Of a stretch of DNA of 64,000 bases, positions 16,602-25,951 are shown one piece after another; position 1 is the stretch's first letter; the number at the start of each line of letters is the position of its first letter. The stretch comes from JBBIPZ01 sp037442505 [NCBI: Deltaproteobacteria bacterium]. GTDB lineage: Bacteria; CALINM01. The notes under the pieces were generated by a model. It saw nothing but the letters and a program-made list of their open reading frames with translations. It was not told the origin of the DNA and did no database searches. The DNA lies in assembly GCA_037442505.1 (NCBI GenBank), contig JBBIPZ010000005.1, positions 42,305 to 106,304 on the forward strand. The letters run 5' to 3'. The position numbers were made by a program, and so were the translations under genes.

Positions 16602-18242
16602 CTAATCACACTCTATACGATTTTTTCCCGTTCTTTTTGCACGGTATAAGCGAATATCAGAAAGAACCAGCAGGTCCTGGATATCATTGCTGTCTTCTGG
16701 AAATGCAGCAACTCCAAAGCTTGCTGTAACATGTATAGATGAACCATTAAAATTAAACTCTCTGTTACGTATCAGTCTTCTAATCTTTTCCATACATTTA
16801 CATGTATTTTGTTTATTAGTCTTGGGCATCAGCACAAGAAACTCTTCTCCGCCATAACGACAGATAACATCAGCTTTTCTCATATTCTTTCGCATAATCT
16901 CTGATATTGCTTTTAACACTTCATCTCCACTTTCATGTCCATAAGTATCGTTAATCTTCTTGAAATCATCAATATCTATCATGACAATAGAGAAATCGTA
17001 TGAATAACGCTTGCTTGCCTCTAACTCGTTAATTAAAAACTCTTCCATGTATCTTCTGTTGTAAAGGTTCGTAAGATGGTCTTTGATTGATAATTTTACC
17101 TGAAATGTTATGTCTTTAAGTATCAGTTGCATAGCTTGTGTATCAGATGGTCTTAAAAAATAGCCAGAAAGCTCAAAATACTTCTCTCCAATTTTTATTT
17201 GATTTTTTTCGATCCTGTTATTTTTTTTCAGTTGAGAATAATAATCTTTCCACTGTTGTTTTGGTATCAGATGGGTTATTGATTTGTCGATGAGATTTTC
17301 TCCAAACTCATCTCTTGCCTTTGTGTTACACCATTGAATAACTTCATCGTCACCAATGCTTATTACGTCTATTATAACTTCTGGTAGAAAATTAAGGATA
17401 TCTTTCGCAAACTTCAATTTATCTTCGAGAAATCTACTGTAACTACCTTCTAAATTTCTTAAAATATCTCTTTCTGTTATTATACCAACTGGTATGCCTG
17501 AATTATCTTCAATAACGACACGTCTTATACCCTTAGTTTTCAAAAGATTCACAACGTCTTTTAAATCGTTATCCAGCTTAACAGAGTAAATTGGGAAAGA
17601 CATAAATTTTGCAACTTTTTGTTTTAAATCTATCTTTTTAGCGGAAAGTTTTAAGATATCTCTTTCAGTGATGATGCCCTCGGCCAAATTTTTGTCATTA
17701 GTTATGATCACAGAACTGATGTTATTTTTTACCATTGCGCCAAGAGTATTTTTAAGAGAAGTTTTTTTATTAACAGTAACAAGATTTCTAAAACTGGCAA
17801 AAATATGAAAAACTTTCAAATTTTCTTTAGCAAGATCATTCTCTAAAAAATTTATAAGATCTTCCTGATTTAAAACTCCTTTAAAGTTGCCACTAAAATC
17901 TATAACTACGAGCCGGCGGATATTGTTATCAATCATGATGTTTAGGGCAAAAATAATTGTTCGTTGTTCGCTAACAGTAATTAACGATTTTGAGATATGG
18001 TTTATTGCCTTTTCCTGTATTGATATACCGTTATAAAGCATCTTTACAACATCTCGTTCTGTAAACACCCCAACTGGCTTTTTTCCCTTAAGCAAGACTA
18101 CCACACCTTTTCCGTTCTCATTCATTTTAGAGATGGCTTGTTCTAATGTGGAGTCATGATTAACGAAAAAACCATCGTGAGTAACAATATTTTTGATAGT
18201 TAAATTACTCGATATAGAGCTAAACGGCATCTGTTGTTTCAC
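16602..18242 (-). CDS. Diguanylate cyclase with four CBS motifs
   Basis: A 546-residue predicted cytoplasmic signalling protein. Four CBS motifs (two Bateman modules, about residues 10-275) are followed by a PAS-like region (about 285-380) and a C-terminal GGDEF domain (about 390-545). The catalytic sequence is CRYGGEEFLVLMPK, so it should synthesise cyclic di-GMP. No transmembrane segment is seen. CBS pairs generally bind adenine nucleotides, so its output may follow energy charge; that is inference. The start overlaps the upstream ROK kinase gene by 23 bp. Confidence 0.87.
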   Translation of the reverse strand: MKQQMPFSSISSNLTIKNIVTHDGFFVNHDSTLEQAISKMNENGKGVVVLLKGKKPVGVFTERDVVKMLYNGISIQEKAINHISKSLITVSEQRTIIFALNIMIDNNIRRLVVIDFSGNFKGVLNQEDLINFLENDLAKENLKVFHIFASFRNLVTVNKKTSLKNTLGAMVKNNISSVIITNDKNLAEGIITERDILKLSAKKIDLKQKVAKFMSFPIYSVKLDNDLKDVVNLLKTKGIRRVVIEDNSGIPVGIITERDILRNLEGSYSRFLEDKLKFAKDILNFLPEVIIDVISIGDDEVIQWCNTKARDEFGENLIDKSITHLIPKQQWKDYYSQLKKNNRIEKNQIKIGEKYFELSGYFLRPSDTQAMQLILKDITFQVKLSIKDHLTNLYNRRYMEEFLINELEASKRYSYDFSIVMIDIDDFKKINDTYGHESGDEVLKAISEIMRKNMRKADVICRYGGEEFLVLMPKTNKQNTCKCMEKIRRLIRNREFNFNGSSIHVTASFGVAAFPEDSNDIQDLLVLSDIRLYRAKRTGKNRIECD

Positions 18243-19137
18243 CTATACATTTTTTAGCAATTGCAAAACCGCCACAAATACCAGCATTGTCCTGTAAAGA
18301 AGATACTTTTATTTCAACAGTATTGAAATGTATATCAAATGTGTGTTCTTTAAAACCTTTCCTAATTTGGCTTTGCATAATATCAAACGCCTGACTAATG
18401 CCACCAGCAAGAACAATTAATGAAACATCGGTAATATTTACAATACTTGCAATACCTACACCAAGATGATAAGCAGCCTTATCAAAAATCTTTAAAGCAG
18501 CTTTGTCGCCTTTTTTAGCAAGTTCGTAAATCTCTTTAGGTTCTAACTCTAAAGCTGTTGCTTGAGCAAACTGTCTTTTGATGGCTATGCCAGAAGAATA
18601 AGCCTCCAGACATCCTTTTTTACCACAACCACACACAGGCCCGGAAGGGTGCAGGACTATATGTCCAATCTCTCCGGCCATTCCTTTTGAACCACGGTAA
18701 AGATTGCCATTCAAAAATAGACCACCACCTATACCTGTTCCTAATGTTAAAAGTATGAAGTTATTGATAGCTTTAGCAACACCAAAATAATGCTCACCGA
18801 TAGCAAAAAGATTAGCGTCATTTTCAATAAATACAGGAACACCAAGTGCTTTTATCAATGTTTCACGTAAAGGAAGGTTATTCCATTCTGGAAAATTGGG
18901 CGAGGTTGTGACAATGCCATCACTGGTTATTAAGCCTGGTACACCAATACCAATAGCAACAATTTCTTTGAATTCTTCAAATCGGTTAAGTTCAGAAGTA
19001 ATTGTAGATACAATATTTTCACATTGTTGAAATGATTTTGAACTAAAACGCCATGACTTCTGAATATTTCCATCAACACTAAAAATGCCTATACGACAAT
19101 TAGTTCCGCCAATGTCAATTCCAGCTATATATTCCAA
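18220..19137 (-). CDS. ROK family sugar kinase
   Basis: A 305-residue ROK protein. The N-terminal ATP phosphate loop is GIDIGGTNCRIGIF. The sugar-binding region includes ENDANLFAIGEH and GTGIGGGLFLNG. The zinc-binding motif CGCGKKGCLEAYSSG is intact. Such proteins phosphorylate glucose or N-acetyl amino sugars. No DNA-binding domain is present, so it is an enzyme rather than a repressor. Its neighbours are nucleotide-sugar genes, consistent with supplying hexose phosphate for envelope polysaccharide. Confidence 0.87.
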   Translation of the reverse strand: MEYIAGIDIGGTNCRIGIFSVDGNIQKSWRFSSKSFQQCENIVSTITSELNRFEEFKEIVAIGIGVPGLITSDGIVTTSPNFPEWNNLPLRETLIKALGVPVFIENDANLFAIGEHYFGVAKAINNFILLTLGTGIGGGLFLNGNLYRGSKGMAGEIGHIVLHPSGPVCGCGKKGCLEAYSSGIAIKRQFAQATALELEPKEIYELAKKGDKAALKIFDKAAYHLGVGIASIVNITDVSLIVLAGGISQAFDIMQSQIRKGFKEHTFDIHFNTVEIKVSSLQDNAGICGGFAIAKKCIGETTDAV

Positions 19138-19155
19138 GTTCCCCTCTCTGATTTA

Positions 19156-20091
19156 TTAAAGACATTTTTTAAAATATTCTATTGTATTTTTGAGACCTTC
19201 TTCAAGTGAAACCTTAGGTTCCCAGCCAAGAATAGTTTTGGCACGAGATATATCAGGTTGGCGAACTTTTGGATCATCTATAGGCAATGGGTGATATACA
19301 ATTTTACTTTTTGAATTGGTAATCTCTATAATCTTTTCAGCTAACTGTTTCACAGTCATTTCGTTAGGATTTCCAATATTCACTGGATAGCAATAATTGG
19401 ACATTAGAAGCTTAAAGATACCATCGACAAGGTCAGAAATGTAACAAAAGCTTCTTGTCTGGCTTCCGTCACCAAAAACCGTGATATCTTCTCCCATTAA
19501 TGCCTGCGAAATAAATGTTGGTATGGCTCTTCCATCGTTTATGCGCATTTTAGGACCATAAGTATTAAAAATACGAACAATACGTGTGTTAACCTTATGA
19601 TAACGATTGTAAGCCATTGTCATCGCTTCTGCAAAACGTTTTGCTTCGTCATATACGCCACGAGGACCTATAGGATTAACATTTCCCCAATAATCTTCAT
19701 TTTGTGGATGAACAAGCGGGTCTCCATAAACTTCAGAAGTGGAAGCAAGCAAGAATCTCGCACCTTTTTCTTTTGCTAACCCCAGTGTTTTATGTGTGCC
19801 CAAGGCCCCAACTTTCAATGTCTGGATAGGTAAATTGTTATAATCAATAGGACTTGCTGGTGATGCAAAATGTAAAACGTAGTCAATCTTACCCGGAACG
19901 TGAATATAATTTGTTACATCCTGCTTAATGAACACAAAGTTTTCATTAGAGAAAAGATTTTCGATATTTTTAATGTCACCCGTTAAAAGGTTGTCCATGC
20001 ATATAACTTCAAAACCTTTATTTATAAAATACTCACAAAGGTGAGATCCAATAAACCCAGCACCGCCTGTAACTAATACACGTTTTTTCAA
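19156..20091 (-). CDS. UDP-glucuronate decarboxylase (UDP-xylose synthase) family
   Basis: A 311-residue short-chain dehydrogenase of the NAD-dependent sugar epimerase/dehydratase family. It has [14 protein letters not shown] at the N-terminus, [11 protein letters not shown] (diagnostic for UDP-xylose synthases) and the catalytic YDEAK. It should convert UDP-glucuronate to UDP-xylose. The preceding gene on this strand, ugd, makes UDP-glucuronate, and the two overlap by 4 bp (ATGA), strongly supporting the assignment. Confidence 0.87.
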   Translation of the reverse strand: MKKRVLVTGGAGFIGSHLCEYFINKGFEVICMDNLLTGDIKNIENLFSNENFVFIKQDVTNYIHVPGKIDYVLHFASPASPIDYNNLPIQTLKVGALGTHKTLGLAKEKGARFLLASTSEVYGDPLVHPQNEDYWGNVNPIGPRGVYDEAKRFAEAMTMAYNRYHKVNTRIVRIFNTYGPKMRINDGRAIPTFISQALMGEDITVFGDGSQTRSFCYISDLVDGIFKLLMSNYCYPVNIGNPNEMTVKQLAEKIIEITNSKSKIVYHPLPIDDPKVRQPDISRAKTILGWEPKVSLEEGLKNTIEYFKKCL

Positions 20092-21389
20092 CTATTTCTC
20101 CCTATACCAAAATATTTGAACCCCATCTTTTTCAATTTTTCTTTTGAGTAGATGTTCCTACCATCAAAGATAACAGGATTTTTAAGGATTGACTTTATTT
20201 TTTCAAAATCAGGGTTTCTAAATTCTCCCCATTCGGTTATTAAAAGTAGTGCATCTGCTCCCTTGAGTGCATCGTAACTATCTAAACATATTTTAATTTT
20301 ATTACCAAATATTTTTTCAGCCTCTTTGGATGCCTTTGGATCGAAAGCCTGTATTTTTGCGCCCAGAGACATTAGATCCTGAATGATAGTGATAGAAGGC
20401 GCCTCTCTCATATCATCTGTGTTTGGTTTAAAAGAAAGCCCCCAGATAGCAAATGTGTATTTTTTTAAATTTTTGCCAAAATAATTAATAACTTTTGCGG
20501 AAAGTTCGTGTTTTTGTCTCTCGTTAACTTCTAATGTAGCCTTTGCTAATTTAAAATCAAATCCAGTAGTATCAGCAAGATGTACAAGTGCCCTCACATC
20601 TTTTGGAAAGCAAGAACCACCAAAACCAACGCCGGGAAAGAGAAAAGCATAATTTATTCTTTGGTCAGCACCCACACCTTTTCTCACCATTTCCACATCA
20701 GCACCCACCTTTTCGCATAACAGAGCCACTTCGTTCATAAACGATATCTTTAGAGCAAGTAGAGCATTGGCGGCATATTTGGTCATTTCGGCACTTTCGT
20801 TATCCATAAAAATGATAGGTCTTTCATTTCTTACAAAAGGGGCGTATAACTCTCGCATCGTTTCAAAGACAAAGTTATCATCAGCTCCAACTACAACTCT
20901 ATCAGGTTTCATAAAATCATCTATCGCCACACCTTCTTTTAAAAATTCAGGATTGGAGCAGACATGGATCTTATATTTACAGTCTTTTACTATTTCTTTT
21001 GCACGTTTTGCTGTGCCAACTGGAACTGTGCTTTTTAAAACTAAAATTTTAGAAGCGTTTGCGTACTTTTTTACTGTCTCAACGCATTCAAAAACGTATG
21101 AAAGATTGCAAGAACCATCATCAGAGGATGGAGTCCCAACGGCAATAAAGATTATGTCAGATTCTTCTACGCCTTTCTTGGCATTTGTTGTAAATAGCAG
21201 ACGCTTTTCTTGAAGGTTACGCAAAAGCAGCTCTTCCAAGCCTTTTTCGTATATGGGAGGAATGCCTTTTTTCAACAGATTGATCTTTTCAAAGTCAACG
21301 TCAACGCTTATTATATGATTTCCAGTTTCTGCCAAACACACCGAAGTAACCAAACCTACATATCCAGATCCAAAGACAGAAACTTTCAT
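20088..21389 (-). CDS. ugd: UDP-glucose 6-dehydrogenase
   Basis: A 433-residue NAD-dependent enzyme that oxidises UDP-glucose to UDP-glucuronate. It shows [17 protein letters not shown] at the N-terminus, [18 protein letters not shown] and the catalytic cysteine in FGGSCFPKD. It starts 24 bp after the 3' end of the tRNA-Leu gene with a GGGGGAG ribosome site, so it is probably co-transcribed with the tRNA cluster. UDP-glucuronate feeds the UXS-like decarboxylase next door. Confidence 0.93.
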   Translation of the reverse strand: MKVSVFGSGYVGLVTSVCLAETGNHIISVDVDFEKINLLKKGIPPIYEKGLEELLLRNLQEKRLLFTTNAKKGVEESDIIFIAVGTPSSDDGSCNLSYVFECVETVKKYANASKILVLKSTVPVGTAKRAKEIVKDCKYKIHVCSNPEFLKEGVAIDDFMKPDRVVVGADDNFVFETMRELYAPFVRNERPIIFMDNESAEMTKYAANALLALKISFMNEVALLCEKVGADVEMVRKGVGADQRINYAFLFPGVGFGGSCFPKDVRALVHLADTTGFDFKLAKATLEVNERQKHELSAKVINYFGKNLKKYTFAIWGLSFKPNTDDMREAPSITIIQDLMSLGAKIQAFDPKASKEAEKIFGNKIKICLDSYDALKGADALLLITEWGEFRNPDFEKIKSILKNPVIFDGRNIYSKEKLKKMGFKYFGIGRNS

Positions 21390-21413
21390 AACTCCCCCAT
21401 ATTTACATTGAAT

Positions 21414-21497
21414 GCCTAGGGCGGGACTCGAACCCGCACGGAGCTAAGCTCCAAGGGATTTTAAGTCCCTTGTGTCTGCCAGTTCCACCACCCAGGC
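21414..21497 (-). tRNA. tRNA-Leu (anticodon TAA)
   Basis: On the minus strand the acceptor 5' GCCTGGG pairs with CCTAGGC, there is a TTCGAGT T-loop, and the anticodon stem GGGACTTAAAATCCC displays TAA. A variable arm of the long class II type (GGAGCTTAGCTCC) is present, as expected for leucine. It is the last of three tRNAs before ugd. Confidence 0.95.
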
Positions 21498-21505
21498 ATC
21501 TCCAT

Positions 21506-21579
21506 TGGAGGCACCGACCGGATTCGAACCGGTGATAGTGATTTTGCAGACCACTGCCTTACCACTTGGCGACGGTGCC
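21506..21579 (-). tRNA. tRNA-Cys (anticodon GCA)
   Basis: The minus strand begins GGCACCGTCGCCAAGTGG and ends in CGGTGCC, a discriminator T and an encoded CCA. The anticodon loop CTGCAAA gives GCA. The T-loop TTCGAAT is standard. It lies between tRNA-Gly and tRNA-Leu. Confidence 0.95.
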
Positions 21580-21588
21580 AAAAAAAAG

Positions 21589-21660
21589 AGCGGGAAACGG
21601 GATTTGAACCCGCGACCCTCGCCATGGCAAGGCGATGCTCTACCGCTGAGCTATTCCCGC
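21589..21660 (-). tRNA. tRNA-Gly (anticodon GCC)
   Basis: The minus strand begins GCGGGAATAGCTCAGCGG and closes with TTCCCGC. The anticodon loop TTGCCAT displays GCC. No CCA is encoded. It is the first tRNA of the minus-strand cluster and follows a TTGACA/TAGATT promoter. Confidence 0.95.
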
Positions 21661-21687
21661 AATGTCAAGTATCGAAGTAACTTAAAA

Positions 21688-21716
21688 AATCTATCAAATT
21701 ATAAAATCTATGTCAA
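21688..21716 (-). promoter_or_regulatory. Promoter for the tRNA-Gly/Cys/Leu-ugd transcript
   Basis: On the minus strand, TTGACA (21716-21711), a 17-base spacer and TAGATT (21693-21688) lie just upstream of tRNA-Gly, with a predicted start about 20 bases before the mature tRNA end. Confidence 0.5.
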
Positions 21717-21737
21717 GAAAAAGATGTAATAAATTTT

Positions 21738-22385
21738 CTAATTGTTATTATTTTCCACTTCATTGCTATTTTCAAGTTTCTTATTATAACTTCTTTTCAA
21801 CAAGTAAACCAACAATATTGTTAAAATTAAAGTTACCAATACTATACGGTCTATCCTCTTAAGATTTGAGATTACAACATCTATCTTGTCTCCAAAAAAA
21901 TAGCCTAAAAGCGTAAATATTGGGGCTGAAAAAATAGCTGCTAAAGAATCAATAAGAAAGAATAATGCAAACTTCATTTTTAAAGTACCACAGCTAAAAA
22001 ATATTGGTGTTCTAAGCCCCGGTAAAAACCTTGCCATAAAGATTGTTTTCCTGCCATGATTAACTATAAACTTCTTTGCCTTTTTTAGTCGATTTTTAGT
22101 TATAACTTTTGAAAATATTTTGAATTTAAGTATCTTAAGGCCATAACGTTTTCCGGCAATAAATATAATGCTATCACCAAGAATTATTCCAAGATACCCT
22201 AATATTAATGCTGTTACAATATCGCCATACCCACTATAAACTAAAAAACCTAAAAAAATCAGTACAATGTCTTCTGGAACTGGCAGCCCAAGACCACAAA
22301 AAATGAGTATTATAAAGGGTATAAAGAGCATAAGCCAATCTAATTGCGAAAAAAGTGAGATGAAATTGATGAATATATCAGACAT
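21738..22385 (-). CDS. DedA family membrane protein
   Basis: A 215-residue inner-membrane protein of the DedA/SNARE-associated (VTT) family with several hydrophobic helices. The family motifs [16 protein letters not shown] near residue 33, GDSIIFIAGKRYG and FMARFLPGLRTPIFFSCG (about 117-133) are present. The F-x3-R-x-PG-x-R sequence is the membrane re-entrant motif of lipid-scramblase-type DedA proteins, thought to recycle undecaprenyl phosphate or phospholipids. The start overlaps mazG by 8 bp. Confidence 0.88.
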   Translation of the reverse strand: MSDIFINFISLFSQLDWLMLFIPFIILIFCGLGLPVPEDIVLIFLGFLVYSGYGDIVTALILGYLGIILGDSIIFIAGKRYGLKILKFKIFSKVITKNRLKKAKKFIVNHGRKTIFMARFLPGLRTPIFFSCGTLKMKFALFFLIDSLAAIFSAPIFTLLGYFFGDKIDVVISNLKRIDRIVLVTLILTILLVYLLKRSYNKKLENSNEVENNNN

Positions 22386-23163
22386 CAGTGCTTTCCTTTT
22401 TTTTTGCCTCTTCCCAAAGCTTTTCTAAATAGTTTCTTTGTTCAGATTGAAAATTTTTGCTTTCACTATCAAGTTTAGCCTCAATAAACTGTATTCTTTT
22501 TAAAAATTTATTGCAAGTATCATTTAGCACATCTTGAGGCACAAAATTCTTATAAACTGCTAAATTAACTAAAGTAAACAGCAAATCGCCAGTTTCCTCT
22601 TTAATCTTATCATCATTGTTAACTTTTAAAGCTGAAAGAAGTTCGCTAAACTCTTCCTTTAACTTTGTGATAATATCATCTTTTGTTTCAAAGCCAAATC
22701 CAACTTTTGTAGCTCTTTTTGAGATTAAGAACGCCTTTTCCAAAGGGGGAACTGAGAATGGAATGTCTTGAAATATACCTTTCTTTTCTTTTTCCTTTTT
22801 TGCTTGGTGCCAATTGTTTAATGCCTCTTGAGTATCATGGGCAGTTTTGTCCCCAAACACATGTGGATGACGATTAATAATTTTCATTCTCAAATTATCA
22901 ACAATTTCGTATATATCAGAAAAACTTTTTTCTTTCAGTATGGTTGATATCATAAACAGATTAAGAAGCACATCCCCAATTTCCTCTTTTAAATTATCGT
23001 AATCTGCCCTATCTATGGCGTCACAAAGTTCGTAAACCTCTTCAACAAGATAGGTTTTTAAATCATTGATAGACTGTTTCCTATCCCATGGGCATCCATT
23101 TTCTGAACGAAGATACTCAATTATATCCAACAACTTTACAAACGTTTTTTCATTTTTTTTCAT
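22378..23163 (-). CDS. mazG: Nucleoside triphosphate pyrophosphohydrolase
   Basis: About 261 residues with two MazG helical domains. The first begins LLDIIEYLRSENGCPWDRKQS and carries the metal-binding pattern EEVYELCDAID plus EEIGDVLLNL. The second has KEEFSELLSAL and EETGDLLFTLVNLA. It hydrolyses NTPs to NMPs and pyrophosphate. I prefer ATG 23163 over a TTG two codons upstream, because a TTGACT-N17-TAAAAT promoter would start transcription almost at this ATG. Confidence 0.9.
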   Translation of the reverse strand: MKKNEKTFVKLLDIIEYLRSENGCPWDRKQSINDLKTYLVEEVYELCDAIDRADYDNLKEEIGDVLLNLFMISTILKEKSFSDIYEIVDNLRMKIINRHPHVFGDKTAHDTQEALNNWHQAKKEKEKKGIFQDIPFSVPPLEKAFLISKRATKVGFGFETKDDIITKLKEEFSELLSALKVNNDDKIKEETGDLLFTLVNLAVYKNFVPQDVLNDTCNKFLKRIQFIEAKLDSESKNFQSEQRNYLEKLWEEAKKKESTDV

Positions 23164-23171
23164 TGGCAAAA

Positions 23172-23208
23172 ATTTTAACTTTTAAAAATCTATTAGTCAA
23201 CTTATACT
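23172..23208. promoter_or_regulatory. Overlapping divergent promoters for mazG and radA
   Basis: For mazG (minus), TTGACT (23200-23195), 17 bases and TAAAAT (23177-23172) place the start about one base from the ATG. For radA (plus), TATACT at 23203-23208 places the start near 23215, next to ATG 23216. Neither gene has a Shine-Dalgarno, so both transcripts may be leaderless. The plus -35 region is weak. Confidence 0.5.
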
Positions 23209-23215
23209 AATGGCT

Positions 23216-24568
23216 ATGAAAGTTAAAATTGTCTATGTTTGTCAGGAGTGTGGATTTAAAAGTTTGAAATGGTTAGGACGGTGTCCCGATTGTGACAGCT
23301 GGAATAGCATGGTTGCCGAAGAGGTTGTCGACGAAAAATCTGCGAAAAAAAAGTTATCAACTGATAATCCTAAGCCACTACTTATTTCAAATATCACTTA
23401 TGAGGAAGTCAAAAGGGTAGCAACTGGCTTGTCTGAATTTGATAGAGTTATGGGAGGTGGCATAGTAAAGGGCTCTTTTGTCCTTATTGGAGGTGAACCG
23501 GGTATTGGTAAATCAACCATTCTTACACAGGCTCTAAATTCACTATCAAACAAATCTTTTAAAGTCCTTTACATCACAGCCGAAGAATCGTTAAGTCAAG
23601 TAAAATTGAGAGTAGAAAGGCTTGGTGCTTCTTCTAACAATTTTTATATCTTTGCGGAAAACTCTTTGAACGTCATTATTAGTGAGATTAATGAGATAAA
23701 ACCAGATTTCGTTGTTATCGACTCTATCCAGACTATTTACCTTGATGAAGTTCCATCTGCTCCCGGTAGTGTATCACAGGTGAGGGAATGTGCCGCTAAA
23801 ATAATGGAAATAGCTAAGAAAAAAATGATAACAATTTTTATCGTAGGTCATGTAACTAAAGAAGGTTATATTGCAGGCCCAAGGGTACTGGAACATTTAG
23901 TTGATACTGTAATTTACTTTGAAGGTGATAAAGGGCAGAATTTTAGGTTGCTAAGAACTATAAAGAATAGATTTGGTTCTACAAACGAAGTGGGGCTGTT
24001 TGAGATGTCTGATACTGGATTAAAAGACGTCTCAAACCTCTCTGAGTTTTTTCTTTCACAACGACAGCTCGAAGAGCCCGGAAGCGCACTTTTCGTTGCT
24101 ATGGAAGGAACACGTCCAATTATTGTAGAAATACAATCGCTTGTTTCTCCTACTAATTTTGGTGTTCCAAGAAGAATGGCGATGGGTGTAGATAATCAGA
24201 GGTTAAATCTTCTTGTTGCTGTTTTGGAAAAAAAATTAGAGCTACCTCTTTTTAACAACGATATATACGTTAATGTGGTAGGTGGTCTGAAACTTACTGA
24301 AACCGCTTCTGATTTAGCTATCTGTATGGCAATAGCATCAAGCTTTAGAAATATTCCTCTCAAGAGTAAAACAGTTTTTTTAGGAGAGATCGGACTTTTG
24401 GGTGAAATTAGAAACATTAGTAATATAGAGTCAAGGGTTAAAGAAGCATCTAATATGAATATTCAAACAGTATTTTTGCCTGATAAACTTAAGAAAATAA
24501 ATTTCCAAGGTGAAGTTATAGGTGTCAGTGAGTTACAAGAGGTTATGGATATATGCTTTTTAAGATAG
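23216..24568 (+). CDS. radA: DNA repair protein RadA
   Basis: A RecA-like ATPase of about 450 residues that promotes branch migration in recombination repair. The N-terminal zinc finger is CQECG...GRCPDC, Walker A is GGEPGIGKST, the RadA-specific KNRFGS motif is present, and a Lon-like C-terminal domain follows. An ATG two codons upstream (23210) is also in frame. The -10 box ends at 23208, so only 23216 would clearly be inside the transcript. Confidence 0.93.
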   Translation: MKVKIVYVCQECGFKSLKWLGRCPDCDSWNSMVAEEVVDEKSAKKKLSTDNPKPLLISNITYEEVKRVATGLSEFDRVMGGGIVKGSFVLIGGEPGIGKSTILTQALNSLSNKSFKVLYITAEESLSQVKLRVERLGASSNNFYIFAENSLNVIISEINEIKPDFVVIDSIQTIYLDEVPSAPGSVSQVRECAAKIMEIAKKKMITIFIVGHVTKEGYIAGPRVLEHLVDTVIYFEGDKGQNFRLLRTIKNRFGSTNEVGLFEMSDTGLKDVSNLSEFFLSQRQLEEPGSALFVAMEGTRPIIVEIQSLVSPTNFGVPRRMAMGVDNQRLNLLVAVLEKKLELPLFNNDIYVNVVGGLKLTETASDLAICMAIASSFRNIPLKSKTVFLGEIGLLGEIRNISNIESRVKEASNMNIQTVFLPDKLKKINFQGEVIGVSELQEVMDICFLR

Positions 24569-25014
24569 TGTATATTATGTTAATTTTTCTTATCTTTAGC
24601 GGTATGAAGCTGATACTTAATGACGGTAATTTTATCGAAGTTAATGATTTTCAATTAAGTCACAAAACAGTTACTTTCAAAAAAGGTGGTAGATACTTTA
24701 ATCTGCCACCTGAACTGGTTGATATAAAATCTACCAGTAAACTAAAAGAGTTAGAAAGCAAGAAAGTTTCAATTTTCAATTTAAGTTCATCTATTCTTGT
24801 CGGCAAGGAAAAGGATAAAAGTTATCTTTTAAAAGACCAAAGACATAACAAGGTAAGTATCAAAAACGATTTTAAAATAAAGTTAGAAACCAGTAAAGAA
24901 ACTAATCCGTTTTTTTTAGAGCAGCCAAATCCAGAACAACAAAACGAAGATTTGCTTGAGAAAATTAAAAAGAAGGGACTGATTTTAAAGATAGAAGTGC
25001 CTATAAAGAAGTAA
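24553..25014 (+). CDS. Hypothetical exported protein
   Basis: A 153-residue protein with a hydrophobic N-terminus (IVYIMLIFLIFSG) that looks like a signal or anchor, so it is probably exported. The segment LILNDGNFIEVNDFQLSHKTVTFKKGGRYFNLPPELVDI resembles a small beta-rich motif seen in exported proteins. The rest is charged and Asn/Gln-rich. It overlaps the radA 3' end by 16 bp and so is likely co-transcribed. I do not recognise a family. Confidence 0.6.
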   Translation: MLFKIVYIMLIFLIFSGMKLILNDGNFIEVNDFQLSHKTVTFKKGGRYFNLPPELVDIKSTSKLKELESKKVSIFNLSSSILVGKEKDKSYLLKDQRHNKVSIKNDFKIKLETSKETNPFFLEQPNPEQQNEDLLEKIKKKGLILKIEVPIKK

Positions 25015-25065
25015 CCTCACAAAATTTATTTTAGATAAATTTTTTTTATCAATATTAAAATTTCA

Positions 25066-25094
25066 TTGACAGATGCTTTATAGTTATGTAAATT
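25066..25094 (+). promoter_or_regulatory. Promoter of the propionyl-CoA/methylmalonyl-CoA operon
   Basis: TTGACA (25066-25071), a 17-base spacer and TAAATT (25089-25094). The predicted transcription start lies within about three bases of the ATG at 25104 and no Shine-Dalgarno is present, so the first gene may be translated from a leaderless mRNA. Confidence 0.6.
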
Positions 25095-25103
25095 AAAGCT
25101 CGT

Positions 25104-25679
25104 ATGGATGACGTGATTTATGATATTGGCAGAAAAATAAAGGAATTAAGGTTAAAGAAAAACCTTACTCTTAAGCAGGTTGCTAAAGAAACTGGTTTCT
25201 CTCCAGCGCTTATCTCTCAAATAGAAAATAATAACATTTCTCCACCAATCGCAACACTTGCCAAATTATCACAGTTTTTTAATGTAAAAATGGGCTATTT
25301 CTTTGAGGACGAAGCCGAACCGGTGAAATACGCTGTTTGCTTAAAAGGTGAGGGAAGGCAGATTGATAGGGTTATATCAAAAAGTGGAAAAAAACATGGC
25401 TACACTTATGCTGCCCTTGCATATGATTTTCCAAACAAAAAGATGGAACCTTTCTTACTTAAGTTAGATAAGGAGTTGGATGATGATGAAAGTATGTATA
25501 GCCACGAGGGCGAAGAGTTTCTGATGGTTGTGAAAGGGAAAGTCGTGGTAGCGATTGAGAACGAGCGGATTAAACTTAAAGAAGGTGATTCAATATATTT
25601 TGATTCTTCTGCCAAACATCGTGTGTTAAATCCACATAAGGAAGAAGCTGAGGTATTGGCAGTAATCTTGAGGGAGTAA
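25104..25679 (+). CDS. XRE-family regulator with cupin domain
   Basis: A 191-residue transcription factor. The N-terminal helix-turn-helix (about residues 8-62; KEIRLKK-like start, TLKQVAKETGFSPALISQIENN) is followed by a C-terminal cupin barrel (about 110-185; HEGEEFLMVVKGKVVV...LKEGDSIYFDSSAKHRV). Such regulators usually bind a small metabolite or metal in the cupin. It is the first gene of a 9-kb operon for propionyl-CoA metabolism, so it probably controls that operon and itself. Confidence 0.88.
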   Translation: MDDVIYDIGRKIKELRLKKNLTLKQVAKETGFSPALISQIENNNISPPIATLAKLSQFFNVKMGYFFEDEAEPVKYAVCLKGEGRQIDRVISKSGKKHGYTYAALAYDFPNKKMEPFLLKLDKELDDDESMYSHEGEEFLMVVKGKVVVAIENERIKLKEGDSIYFDSSAKHRVLNPHKEEAEVLAVILRE

Positions 25680-25682
25680 TCT

Positions 25683-25937
25683 ATGAAAAATTTAGAAGCA
25701 AAAAAAATAGCTGCCGCTATTGCAGCAGTGAATCTTTTTATTGAGGAAAAACAGCTTAATCAGAAAGTTTTATCGAGTGAAGAAGTACAAAAAAAAGCTG
25801 GTCCCGAAAAATTTGATTCTGTTAGAAAAGAAGAGATGCTTAAGGAATTGAGAGGTGCCTCAACGAATTGGGCAGCGTTAGGCAGAATGCAAAGTATGAA
25901 CACAAGAGTGCTATGGCAATTAAAAATATTCAAATAA
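25683..25937 (+). CDS. Small protein of the biotin carboxyltransferase operon
   Basis: An 84-residue soluble protein that I cannot assign firmly. The N-terminus is Ala/Ile-rich (KKIAAAIAAVNLFIEEK). The C-terminus ends NWAALGRMQSMNTRVLWQLK, which recalls the W-x3-GR-x2-M-x2-R tail of small subunits in biotin-dependent decarboxylase complexes. It sits 3 bp after the regulator and 14 bp before the carboxyltransferase gene. It may be an accessory or assembly subunit. Confidence 0.55.
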   Translation: MKNLEAKKIAAAIAAVNLFIEEKQLNQKVLSSEEVQKKAGPEKFDSVRKEEMLKELRGASTNWAALGRMQSMNTRVLWQLKIFK

Positions 25938-25951
25938 TTTAAGGGGGAAAT

